From Thiothrix sp. UBA5583 (lineage in GTDB: Bacteria; Pseudomonadota; Gammaproteobacteria; Thiotrichales; Thiotrichaceae), in NCBI GenBank assembly GCA_002425225.1, contig DILV01000023.1, positions 92,804-156,803 on the forward strand: a stretch of 64,000 nt of DNA. The letters are read 5' to 3'. Shown piece by piece: positions 8,287-15,528 of this stretch (positions within the stretch are counted from its first letter, which is position 1; each line of letters begins with the position of its first letter). Position numbers and translations under genes: made by a program. The notes below the pieces were generated by a model, which saw nothing but the letters and a program-made list of their open reading frames with translations, was not told the origin of the DNA and did no database searches.

Positions 8287-9093
8287 ATGACACACACACG
8301 GCACTGGCCTGCACTGCTGGCAATCAGCCAGCGCGAAACGGTCAAGTTCTGGCATCAGCGCGGACGCCTGCTGTCAGCATTGGTGCGCCCGACCCTGTGG
8401 CTGGTGGTGTTCGCTGCCGGGTTCCAGAACATTTTCGGCGTTTCCATCATCCCGCCCTACGAAACCTATATCGAATACCAGGTGTATGTGGTTCCCGGCC
8501 TGCTGGGGATGGTGCTGCTGTTCAACGGGATGCAGTCGTCGCTGGCGATGGTGTATGACCGCGAAATGGGGCTGATGCGCCTGCTGCTGATTGCGCCGCA
8601 ACCGCGCTGGTTTTTGCTGTTCAGCAAGCTGGTCGCCGGAACCGTGCTGTCAGTGCTGCAAGCCTATGCGTTTCTGGCACTGTGTGTCGTGTTCAAGGTC
8701 GATATTCCGTGGATGGGCTGGCTGTATGCCTTGCCACCGCTGATTCTTGCCGGGTTGATGCTGGGGGCGTTGGGCTTGCTGTTGTCGGTGTCGATCCGCC
8801 AACTGGAAAACTTTGCCGGGACGATGAATTTCGTCATCTTCCCGATGTTTTTTCTCTCCACCGCCCTGTATCCGCTGTGGAAATTGCAGGAATCGGGGGC
8901 TGCCATTGTCCACAAGCTGGCGCAGCTCAACCCGTTTACCCATGCGGTGGAAATGATCCGTTTTGCCCTGTACGGCCAGTTCAACATCCTCTCTTCCTTG
9001 GTCGTGCTGGGCGCTTTGATGCTGTTTTTCCTGCTGGCGGTGTGGGGCTATGACCCGCAGCGCGGGATGGTGAAAAGGGCGCGGCAGGCTTAA
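8287..9093 (+). CDS. pedC: ABC-2 type transporter permease (PedC-like)
   Basis: A 268-residue ABC-2 family membrane protein with about six hydrophobic segments (e.g. LWLVVFAAGFQ, VYVVPGLLGMVLLFNGM, LPPLILAGLMLGALGLLL, MNFVIFPMFFLSTALYP, VVLGALMLFFLLAVWGY). The GxxxF...YVVPGLLGMVL and FPMFFLSTALYPL segments are typical of the DrrB/NodJ group. Clear GGGGAGG ribosome site 7-8 nt before the ATG. The adjacent PQQ-type binding protein and propeller identify it as the PedC/LutF-like permease; its ATPase partner (14634-15398) has been pushed 5.5 kb away. The predicted cargo is a lanthanide ion or chelate. Confidence 0.84.
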   Translation: MTHTRHWPALLAISQRETVKFWHQRGRLLSALVRPTLWLVVFAAGFQNIFGVSIIPPYETYIEYQVYVVPGLLGMVLLFNGMQSSLAMVYDREMGLMRLLLIAPQPRWFLLFSKLVAGTVLSVLQAYAFLALCVVFKVDIPWMGWLYALPPLILAGLMLGALGLLLSVSIRQLENFAGTMNFVIFPMFFLSTALYPLWKLQESGAAIVHKLAQLNPFTHAVEMIRFALYGQFNILSSLVVLGALMLFFLLAVWGYDPQRGMVKRARQA

Positions 9094-9102
9094 CAACAGA
9101 TA

Positions 9103-9135
9103 CTGAAAATCGTCCATTACCTGGATGATTTTCAG
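9103..9135 (+). terminator. Hairpin after pedC-like gene
   Basis: CTGAAAATCGTCC (9103-9115) pairs with GGATGATTTTCAG (9123-9135) over 13 bp with a single G-U, loop of 7 nt, starting 10 nt after the permease stop. No U-run follows, so termination would be Rho-dependent or the hairpin protects the 3' end. Confidence 0.55.
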
Positions 9136-9173
9136 CGCTTGAATAGCTGATATGCGTAGCCTAAAATCAGGGT

Positions 9174-10403
9174 ATGTATACACGTCACATCACCCCCCTG
9201 CTTCAGGAAGCACTGGCAGACACGCCCGTGGTGCTGCTCAACGGTGCACGCCAGACCGGCAAAAGCACGCTGGTGCAAACCCTCGCCAGCCATGAAGGCC
9301 GCCGTTATTTCACCCTGGATGATTACGCTACCCTGGCGGCAGCCAGCAGTGACCCTGCCGGATTCATTGCAGGCATCAACGGCCCGGTAGCACTGGATGA
9401 AGTGCAACGTACCCCCGGCCTGTTCCTGGCCATCAAGGCTGCGGTTGACCGCGAGCGCAAGCCGGGGCGTTTCCTGCTGACCGGCTCGGCCAATGTCATG
9501 CTGTTGCCGGATATTGCCGACTCACTGGCAGGGCGCATGGAAGTGTTGTCATTGTACCCACTGTCCAGCGCAGAAATTGCCGGGGATGCCAGCACCAACC
9601 TGGCTGACTGGCTGTTTGATGGTCATCTGGACGCCAAGCCGGTTGCACCTTGCGAGCGTTCCCAACTGGTGGAACGGCTGGTGACGGGTGGTTTCCCTGA
9701 AGCAGTGGAGCGTAGCAGCGAACGGCGACGGGCAGCGTGGTTCGACAATTACCTGCAAGCGATCCTGTACCGCGACGTGCGCGAACTGGCACGGTTGGAA
9801 CAACTGACCGAAATCCCCAACCTGTTGCAATTGCTGGCAACCCGCAGTGCCAGCCTGCTGAATTTCGCCGAACTGTCACGCACCAGCAACCTGACGCAAA
9901 CCACCCTCAAGCGCTATTTCACGTTGCTGGAAACCCTGTTTCTGGTCTACCGCCTACCGGCGTGGGAACGCAATCCCGGCAAGCGTCTGGTCAAAGCCCC
10001 CAAGGTGTTCGTGCCTGACACCGGCCTGCTTGCCCATCTCGCCAACTGGACAGTAGCCCGCATGGATGTAGCCAGCGGTTTGCCCGGCGGGCTGGTTGAA
10101 ACCTTCGTCCTCGGTGAACTGCTCAAGCATCTGGCATTTTCACCACAACGCCTGAGCCTGTGGCACTACCGCACCCAAAACAACATCGAAGTTGATTTCA
10201 TCCTCGAAAACCGCTCCGGCGGCATCACCGGCATTGAAGTCAAAGCCAGCGCCAGCGTGGACGCCAAAGATTTCAAGGGCTTGAAACATTTGCAGGAAAC
10301 CGAAGCGGCGATATTCCAGCGCGGGATTGTGCTGTACAGCGGGCGCGAGCTTGTGCCGTTTGGGGAAAAGCTGTTTGCCGTGCCGTTGTCGATGTGGTGG
10401 TAA
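9174..10403 (+). CDS. AAA ATPase with C-terminal DUF4143
   Basis: A 409-residue stand-alone ATPase. Walker A is GARQTGKST (residues 24-32), Walker B is PVALDEVQR, and a sensor-like LLTGSANV follows, the usual layout of the AAA_14/DUF4143 family. The C-terminal third (LWHYRTQNNIEVDFILE ... GIEVKAS) has the PD-(D/E)xK-like ExK pattern that these proteins share. Their cellular role is not settled; they are common in accessory DNA and vary between strains. Here the gene stands between the PQQ permease and a toxin-antitoxin pair and probably arrived together with the latter. No partner gene recognised. Confidence 0.85.
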   Translation: MYTRHITPLLQEALADTPVVLLNGARQTGKSTLVQTLASHEGRRYFTLDDYATLAAASSDPAGFIAGINGPVALDEVQRTPGLFLAIKAAVDRERKPGRFLLTGSANVMLLPDIADSLAGRMEVLSLYPLSSAEIAGDASTNLADWLFDGHLDAKPVAPCERSQLVERLVTGGFPEAVERSSERRRAAWFDNYLQAILYRDVRELARLEQLTEIPNLLQLLATRSASLLNFAELSRTSNLTQTTLKRYFTLLETLFLVYRLPAWERNPGKRLVKAPKVFVPDTGLLAHLANWTVARMDVASGLPGGLVETFVLGELLKHLAFSPQRLSLWHYRTQNNIEVDFILENRSGGITGIEVKASASVDAKDFKGLKHLQETEAAIFQRGIVLYSGRELVPFGEKLFAVPLSMWW

Positions 10404-10478
10404 ATCCGATTTGTGCATACCTCACTGTTCAGGCTATCATGCCTCATGCTATCTACACATTTGTAGAGGATTGGATTC

Positions 10479-10751
10479 ATGACCACAGCAACCACCCAGA
10501 TTTCCGCCTACATCTCCGAAGAAACCAAAGGGCAAATCGAGTCCTACGTCAAACGTCGGGGCGTGACCAAGGCATTCATGATCGAGAGTGCCTTGCAACA
10601 TTTTCTGCAAGCCCTGCGCGAGATACCGGAGGATGTGATCATTCCTGCCCGTTTGGTGATTACCGAAACCAGCCTGTTGAAATTGGTGGAGAGACTGGAA
10701 GCTGACGAAGAACCTACCCCCGCCCTGCGTGCCCTGATGGCAGGCTCGTAA
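10479..10751 (+). CDS. Ribbon-helix-helix antitoxin (partner of GNAT toxin)
   Basis: A 90-residue protein. The N-terminal strand (TTQISAYISEETKGQIESY) followed by two helices (RGVTKAFMIESALQHFLQ) has the ribbon-helix-helix pattern of DUF1778/TacA-type antitoxins, and the C-terminus would wrap the toxin. Its stop codon overlaps the start of the acetyltransferase by 1 nt (TAATG), the standard antitoxin-first arrangement with autoregulation by RHH binding to the promoter at about 10404-10478. The pairing with a GNAT protein is the main evidence; the exact antitoxin family is less sure. Confidence 0.75.
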   Translation: MTTATTQISAYISEETKGQIESYVKRRGVTKAFMIESALQHFLQALREIPEDVIIPARLVITETSLLKLVERLEADEEPTPALRALMAGS

Positions 10752-11284
10752 TGCCTGACTCTCTGCTGATACAGGTTCGCCGTCTGGAAAGCCACGATGA
10801 CCGTTCCGGTTTTGGCAGCGGCGACATTGAGCTTGACCGTTTTTTCCAGCGTTTTGCCGGGCAGAACCAGTTCAAACATTACGTTGGAACCAGTTACATT
10901 GCCGAATGCAGCGGGCAAATTGCCGGGTTCGCCACCGTCAGCAGCGGTGAAATTACGGCTGAATTGCTGACAGGCGTAGTACGCAAACGTCTGCCAGACT
11001 ACCCCCTTCCCATCCTGCGGCTGGCACGGTTGGCCGTTGACCAGCGTTTCCAGGGGCAAGGCATCGGCAAGCTGCTACTGAAAGCCATGCTGGAACTCGC
11101 CTTGCAGTTGCGTGACCAGACTGGCTGCCTTGGTGTGTTAGTGGACGCCAAACCCACCGCCGTCAATTTCTACGCCACGCTGGGTTTCCAGCCACTGGAA
11201 AGTGTCAGCGGTGAACTGGGCAACCGCCCGCAACCGTTACCCATGTTCCTGCCCATCCAGATCATTGCCAAAGCGCTTCCCTGA
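10751..11284 (+). CDS. GNAT-family toxin (TacT-like)
   Basis: A 177-residue acetyltransferase. The core segment LPILRLARLAVDQRFQGQGIGKLLL contains the acetyl-CoA pyrophosphate loop RFQGQGIG, and DAKPTAVNFYATLGFQPL is the conserved C-terminal beta-bulge region with the tyrosine. The PxLRLARLAVD wording and the start SGDIELDRFFQRFAGQNQ are characteristic of TacT/AtaT-type toxins that acetylate charged tRNA and stop translation. Overlap with the RHH antitoxin gene supports a toxin-antitoxin module. All key motifs seem intact, so the toxin is probably active. Confidence 0.84.
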   Translation: MPDSLLIQVRRLESHDDRSGFGSGDIELDRFFQRFAGQNQFKHYVGTSYIAECSGQIAGFATVSSGEITAELLTGVVRKRLPDYPLPILRLARLAVDQRFQGQGIGKLLLKAMLELALQLRDQTGCLGVLVDAKPTAVNFYATLGFQPLESVSGELGNRPQPLPMFLPIQIIAKALP

Positions 11285-11294
11285 CCGCCCCACA

Positions 11295-11342
11295 GGTTGG
11301 TAAAAAGTTGGTAGCGCCCCGCCCCGCTTTGCAGTATCAACA
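11295..11342 (+). promoter_or_regulatory. Second GGTTGG-type operator/promoter
   Basis: GGTTGGTAAAAAGTTGG (repeats at 11295 and 11306, 11-bp period) is followed after 16 nt by TTTGCAGTATCAACA (11328-11342). Repeat, spacing and the downstream TTTGC-GTATCAACA block match those before the PedC-like gene (8216-8263), although the coding sequences that follow are unrelated. Suggests that the second ABC transporter belongs to the same regulon. Confidence 0.62.
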
Positions 11343-11373
11343 AGCTATTCATGTCATCGGGGAGGAGGACATC

Positions 11374-12375
11374 ATGCAAGGTTCGTTTTGCCACTATTTT
11401 GTACGCTGGCTGCTGGTGCTGGGCTTGCTGTTCGGGCTGGCTGCGCCTGCTGTTGCGCTGGAAAAAATCCGCGTCGGTGTGCTGGAATTCGGCACGGTCA
11501 GTTGGGAGATGGATACCGTCCAGCACCACAAGCTGGCGGAACAACAGGGCGTGGAACTGGAAGTCGTGCCGCTGGCTTCCGCCGATGCCTCCACCGTGGC
11601 CTTGCAGGGCGGGGCGGTGGATGTGATCGTCTCCGATTGGGTGTGGGTCAACCGCCAGCGGGCGGCAGGGCAGGATTACACCCTGTTCCCGTATTCCAAC
11701 TCACTGGGCAGCCTGATGGTCAAGGCTGACAGCCCGATCAAGACGCTGGCAGACCTGAAAGGCAAAAAACTTGGCATCGCTGGCGGGGCCAACGACAAAA
11801 GCTGGCTGCTGTTACGCGCCTACGCCAGGCAGCAGGGGCTGGATTTGCCCAACGATACCCAGCCGCAATACGCCGCCCCACCCTTGCTCAACGAATTGCT
11901 GGAACAGGGCGAGCTGGATGCGGTGCTGAATTTCTGGAATTTCGCCGCCCGCTTGCAGGCCAAGGGGATGCGCAGCGTGATCAGTGTGGCGGATGTGGTG
12001 CAAGGCCTGGGCATCAAGGGCGAATTGCCGCTGGTGGGCTGGGTATTCAGCAAACAATGGGCGGCAGAACACCAGCAGGCGATGCAGGGTTTCCTTACCG
12101 CCTCCTACGCTGCCAAAAAGCTGCTGAAAGACGATGATGCCGAATGGCAACGGCTGCGCCCGCGCATGAAAGCCGACGATGAGGCGGTGTTCACTGCGCT
12201 GCGGGACAGTTTCCGCGCCGGGATTCCGGCCTGTTTTGGCGACAAGGAAAAGCAGGCCGCTACCGACACGTTCCGCGTGCTGTCCGGGATCGGTGGCAGT
12301 GAACTGGTGGGCGAAGCCAAAGCACTGGACGCCAAGACATTCTGGGCTGGTTTCAGCTTGCCTGCCTGCCCATGA
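11374..12375 (+). CDS. NrtA/TauA-type ABC transporter substrate-binding protein
   Basis: A 333-residue periplasmic binding protein. Start at ATG 11374, preceded by GGGGAGGAGGAC; the longer frame lacks a site. Signal peptide ends near PAVALEK. Typical NMT1/TauA features: LEFGTVSWEMDTV near the start, GAVDVIVSDWVWV, and DLKGKKLGIAGG. The stop overlaps the permease start (ATGA). The substrate cannot be read from sequence; family members bind nitrate, sulfonates, thiamine precursors and others. Location inside the PQQ alcohol dehydrogenase locus behind a shared operator suggests a compound used by that system, such as a metal chelate, PQQ or the alcohol itself. Confidence 0.84.
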   Translation: MQGSFCHYFVRWLLVLGLLFGLAAPAVALEKIRVGVLEFGTVSWEMDTVQHHKLAEQQGVELEVVPLASADASTVALQGGAVDVIVSDWVWVNRQRAAGQDYTLFPYSNSLGSLMVKADSPIKTLADLKGKKLGIAGGANDKSWLLLRAYARQQGLDLPNDTQPQYAAPPLLNELLEQGELDAVLNFWNFAARLQAKGMRSVISVADVVQGLGIKGELPLVGWVFSKQWAAEHQQAMQGFLTASYAAKKLLKDDDAEWQRLRPRMKADDEAVFTALRDSFRAGIPACFGDKEKQAATDTFRVLSGIGGSELVGEAKALDAKTFWAGFSLPACP

Positions 12376-13121
12376 GGCCAGCGCAATGGCGGCAGGTGCG
12401 GCTGCTGGTGCTGGTGGGTTTTCTGCTGTTATGGCAACTGGCGGCTTGGTGGCTGGCTAGCCGCAGCCTGCCAACACCGGTGGCGGTGCTGGAGGTGCTG
12501 TGGCAACAATTACTCAGCGGCGAATTGCTCAAACATCTGGGCGCAACCCTGGCGCGGATGGCCGCCAGTTTCAGCCTGGCCATGCTGGTGGGGGTTGCCA
12601 TCGGCATCCTGATGGGCAACCGCCGGGTGTGGAACGAGTTGCTGGATGTGCTGCTGATTCTGGCGCTGAATATTCCCGCGCTTGTCACCATTATCCTGTG
12701 CTACCTCTGGCTGGGGCTGGGCGAAACGGCAGCGGTACTGGCAGTCGCCCTCAACAAGATGCCGACGGTGGTTGTGACCCTGCGCGAAGGCGCTCGTGCC
12801 GTCGACCGGCAATTACTGGAAGTGGCACAAGTCTACCGCCTGTCACGCTGGCAAACCTTCAGCAAGGTCTATCTGCCGCAGCTTTACCCCTACCTGTTTG
12901 CCGCCGCCCGCAACGGGCTGGCGCTGATCTGGAAAATCGTGCTGGTGGTGGAACTGCTGGGGCGCAGCAATGGGGTGGGTTTCCAGCTTGGCAACTATTT
13001 CCACTTTTTCGACATCAAGGGGATTCTGGCCTACACGCTGGCGTTTGCGCTGATTGTGCTGGCGCTGGAAACCCTGCTGCTACGCCCGCTGGAGCAGCGG
13101 CTGAACCGGTGGCGCAGATGA
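12372..13121 (+). CDS. NrtB/TauC-type ABC transporter permease
   Basis: A 249-residue binding-protein-dependent permease with about six membrane helices. Helix 1 is LLVLVGFLLLWQLAAWWLA; the EAA loop is seen as EGARAVDRQLLEVAQVYRLSRWQTF, typical of the SsuC/TauC/NrtB subfamily. It starts within the stop of the binding-protein gene and its own stop (TGA 13119-13121) overlaps the ATG of the ATPase, so the three are one tightly coupled operon. Normal length for the family. Confidence 0.88.
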   Translation: MRPAQWRQVRLLVLVGFLLLWQLAAWWLASRSLPTPVAVLEVLWQQLLSGELLKHLGATLARMAASFSLAMLVGVAIGILMGNRRVWNELLDVLLILALNIPALVTIILCYLWLGLGETAAVLAVALNKMPTVVVTLREGARAVDRQLLEVAQVYRLSRWQTFSKVYLPQLYPYLFAAARNGLALIWKIVLVVELLGRSNGVGFQLGNYFHFFDIKGILAYTLAFALIVLALETLLLRPLEQRLNRWRR

Positions 13122-13897
13122 GTTTCCTCACGGTTTATATAACGGACAAGACTTATACCAATGGGGTGCAGGCCATCCGTGACCTGCACTTTCAGGTGGC
13201 GAAGGGTGAATTCGTGGCGCTGGTTGCACCTTCCGGGGCAGGCAAGAGCACCCTGCTCAACCTGCTGGCAGGGCTAGATACCGATTTTCAGGGCAAGCTG
13301 GCGTTTCCCGCAGATGCCAGCCTCAGTTTCATGTTTCAGGAACCGCGCCTGTTGCCGTGGCTGACGGTGGAAGACAATATCCGTCTGGTTCTGGATGCGC
13401 CTGCCCGCCACACCGACCTGACCCGCTTTGCCCGCATGGACTTGCTGTTGCAGCAACTGGGTTTGCAGGATTTCCGCCAACTTTACCCCAACCAGTTATC
13501 TGGCGGGATGAAACGCCGGGCGGCTCTGGTACGAGCTTTTGTTACCCGTCCGGCGGTGTTGCTGATGGACGAGCCGTTCCAGTCGCTGGATGAACCCACC
13601 GCGCAAGGCTTGCGCCAGTTGCTGTTGCAATTGTGGGCGGAACATCACCCTACGGTGCTGTTTGTTACCCACAGCCTCAATGAAGCGCTATTGCTGGCTG
13701 ACCGCATCCTGTTCCTGTCGGCTCGCCCGGCGCAGGTGGTGCTGGATTACACCGTGCCGTTACCACGCCCGCGCCCGCAACAACTGAGCGAGTTGCAGGC
13801 ATTACAGACGGAATTGCTGCAACGTTTCCCGCAGTTGCTATCCGGCAGTGGCGTCAGCTCCCAACCTTTTGCCAACCCAGCGGCCCCTAAGCTGTAA
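13118..13897 (+). CDS. NrtD/TauB-type ABC transporter ATPase
   Basis: A 259-residue nucleotide-binding subunit. The open frame extends far upstream, but the true start is ATG 13118, overlapping the permease stop, since the upstream part is a shadow of the permease. Walker A reads APSGAGKST, with Ala in place of the usual first Gly; the signature is LSGGM; Walker B is VLLMDEPFQSLD; the switch histidine is in FVTHSLNEALL. A Q-loop is present in SFMFQEPRLLPW. The first-Gly substitution is unusual but the phosphate-binding Gly-Lys-Ser is kept, so activity is expected. Its final codons contain an inverted GGTTGG repeat. Confidence 0.88.
   Translation: MSFLTVYITDKTYTNGVQAIRDLHFQVAKGEFVALVAPSGAGKSTLLNLLAGLDTDFQGKLAFPADASLSFMFQEPRLLPWLTVEDNIRLVLDAPARHTDLTRFARMDLLLQQLGLQDFRQLYPNQLSGGMKRRAALVRAFVTRPAVLLMDEPFQSLDEPTAQGLRQLLLQLWAEHHPTVLFVTHSLNEALLLADRILFLSARPAQVVLDYTVPLPRPRPQQLSELQALQTELLQRFPQLLSGSGVSSQPFANPAAPKL
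13861..13877 (-). promoter_or_regulatory. GGTTGG repeat pair, reverse orientation, before the di-haem cytochrome gene
   Basis: CCAACC at 13861 and again at 13872 (11-bp period) is the reverse complement of the GGTTGG pair seen at 8216 and 11295. It lies inside the last codons of the ATPase gene, about 60 nt before the cytochrome start, and is followed by AGCGGCCCC and GCTGTA, also reminiscent of the other two sites. Confidence 0.45.
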
Positions 13898-13935
13898 GGC
13901 AATTTTCAGATAACCGGTGTTACGGGAGAATTGTG

Positions 13936-14604
13936 ATGCGCACTGTGAAAATCATGGCTTTGGCAGGTCTGGTCGGGCTTAGCAGCGTTGCCCAGGCTGA
14001 TACCTCAATGCTGGAAACCGCCACCCAGAAAGGCTGTTTCATCTGCCACTCGGTACAGGCCAAAACCGGCCCGGCGATCCCGCTGGCTCCGGCTTATGCC
14101 GACATTGCCGAACGTTTCAAAAACCAGAAAGATGCCGCCAGCTATCTCTCCCAGCGCATCCTCAAAGGCACGGTCGATACCCCACAGGACTGGGAAGGCA
14201 AGGTCAATATGCGTTTCATGCCACCCAACGTCAATGTGAGCGCTGAAGAAGCCAGCAAACTGGCAGAGTGGGTACTGAGCATCAAGAAGGATGCGATCAG
14301 CGAGGAAGTGATCACCCACGAAGGGATGATGACGCTGGCGGCGCAAAACGGTTGTATTGCCTGCCACGGCATCAGCAAACAGGCCGATAGCCACTATGTC
14401 CCGCTCGCGCCACCATTCCATGAAGTTGCCGCCCGCTACAAGGATAACCCGGACGCGAAGAAAACCCTGGTCGAATCCATCATCCAGGGCACGGTCGACA
14501 AGGAAAAGAAATGGCCGGATGTGAACATGCGCTTCATGCCTCCCAACCCGTCCCTCAAGCAGGAAGATGTCGATAAACTGGTGGAGTGGATTCTTACCCT
14601 GTAA
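13936..14604 (+). CDS. Di-haem cytochrome c (tandem c5-like domains)
   Basis: A 222-residue periplasmic cytochrome with signal peptide (ends SSVAQADT) and two class-I haem domains that are clear duplicates of each other: each has CxxCH (GCFICH near residue 35; GCIACH near 137), a PLAP segment, a Lys-rich helix, and an NMRFMPPN axial-methionine loop. ATG 13936 is chosen over the adjoining GTG because GGGAGA is 7 nt upstream. It probably accepts electrons from the quinoprotein dehydrogenase or passes them on to an oxidase. The gene lies between the two ABC systems, reading in the same direction. Confidence 0.87.
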   Translation: MRTVKIMALAGLVGLSSVAQADTSMLETATQKGCFICHSVQAKTGPAIPLAPAYADIAERFKNQKDAASYLSQRILKGTVDTPQDWEGKVNMRFMPPNVNVSAEEASKLAEWVLSIKKDAISEEVITHEGMMTLAAQNGCIACHGISKQADSHYVPLAPPFHEVAARYKDNPDAKKTLVESIIQGTVDKEKKWPDVNMRFMPPNPSLKQEDVDKLVEWILTL

Positions 14605-14633
14605 CCAGCCAACCCTGCCAACTGGAAAACCCT

Positions 14634-15398
14634 ATGCCTGATGAAACGGTCTTAAGCGTCACTTCGGTCAGTAAACACTACGGCAAACTGTGTGCCGTCA
14701 ATCAGGTCAGTTTCCAGCTTGGCAGCGGCTTTTATGCCCTGCTGGGGCCGAACGGGGCGGGCAAATCCACCCTGTTCCAGCTTCTCACCGGCCTGTTTGC
14801 GCCCGATCAGGGCGATATTCACCTCAATGGCGTCAGTATCCGCCAACATCTGCCGCAAGCACTGGCACAGATGGGGGTGGTGTTCCAGCAACCGGCGTTG
14901 GATCTGGATTTGAGCGTACAGGCCAATCTGGATTTTTACGGGCGGCTGCATGGGATGGGCAAAGCTGCCATCCGTACCCGCAGCGCGGCGGTGCTTACCC
15001 AACTGGAATTGACGGCGGTTGCCCAGCAAGCCTGCCGTAGCCTCAGCGGGGGCAACCGCCGCAAGGTGGAACTGGCTCGCGCCCTGCTCACCGAACCCCG
15101 TTTGCTGCTGATGGATGAGGCCACCGTCGGGCTTGACCCGGCTTCCCGCGCCACCTTGCTGGCTTACGTGCATCGCTTGTGTCAGGAACAGCAGTTGTGC
15201 GTGCTGTGGGCGACCCACCTGATTGATGAGGCCGAACAAGCGGCGCAAGTACTGGTGTTGCACAAGGGCAAGCTACTGGCACAGGATACGCCTGCCACGC
15301 TGAGGCAGCAGACGGGTACGGCTTCATTGCTGGAGGCATTTTTCCAGTTGTCCGGCGAAGCAGCCGTAGACTCACCACCCACCTCCCCAAGCCTGTAA
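14634..15398 (+). CDS. pedB: ABC transporter ATPase, PQQ-alcohol dehydrogenase system (PedB-like)
   Basis: A 254-residue ABC-2-type ATPase beginning at ATG 14634. Walker A GPNGAGKST, Q-loop VVFQQPALDLDLSV, signature LSGGNRRK, Walker B LLLMDEATVGLD, H-loop WATHLID. The FQQPxLDLDLSV wording and SGGNRRKVELARALL are typical of the DrrA/NodI branch, the expected partner of the PedC-like permease at 8287. No other orphan permease in the window could pair with it. Family knowledge assigns PedB/LutE to the cytoplasmic face of the lanthanide importer. Followed by a hairpin with an A-rich leader. Confidence 0.84.
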   Translation: MPDETVLSVTSVSKHYGKLCAVNQVSFQLGSGFYALLGPNGAGKSTLFQLLTGLFAPDQGDIHLNGVSIRQHLPQALAQMGVVFQQPALDLDLSVQANLDFYGRLHGMGKAAIRTRSAAVLTQLELTAVAQQACRSLSGGNRRKVELARALLTEPRLLLMDEATVGLDPASRATLLAYVHRLCQEQQLCVLWATHLIDEAEQAAQVLVLHKGKLLAQDTPATLRQQTGTASLLEAFFQLSGEAAVDSPPTSPSL

Positions 15399-15404
15399 AA
15401 AAAT

Positions 15405-15426
15405 AGACCGGGATATTTCCCGGTCT
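15405..15426 (-). terminator. Hairpin terminator
   Basis: AGACCGGGA (15405-15413) and TCCCGGTCT (15418-15426) form a perfect 9-bp stem with a TATT loop. On the plus strand the following bases are TAAAC, but on the minus strand a run of seven T follows (15397-15403), so as an intrinsic terminator it is oriented against transcription from the right. It may nevertheless stop the PedB-like transcript partially. Confidence 0.7.
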
Positions 15427-15497
15427 TAAACAGCTCACGAGAGAGCTTGGAGGATGTACGGTGCATGACTTACATGCTGCCTATTGTAAACACTTGG

Positions 15498-15514
15498 GGT
15501 TGGAGAAAGGTTGG
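15498..15514 (+). promoter_or_regulatory. GGTTGG repeat pair upstream of pip
   Basis: GGTTGGAGAAAGGTTGG: repeats at 15498 and 15509, again with an 11-bp period. Because it occupies the region of the TTG/GTG codons that could serve as alternative starts of the peptidase gene, it favours ATG 15529 as the start and suggests the peptidase is controlled with the alcohol-oxidation genes. Not followed by the TATCAACA block. Confidence 0.45.
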
Positions 15515-15528
15515 TGTCGAATTACCTG

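Noticed and set aside
12500..13117. Upstream extension of the second ABC ATPase frame
   Set aside because: Reads through the permease gene in another frame with low-complexity sequence; the ATG at 13118 in the stop overlap is the natural start.
14609..14623. CCAACC...CCAACT near the PedB-like start as a further member of the GGTTGG sites
   Set aside because: Spacing is 9 bp, not 11, and the second half is imperfect; probably chance.
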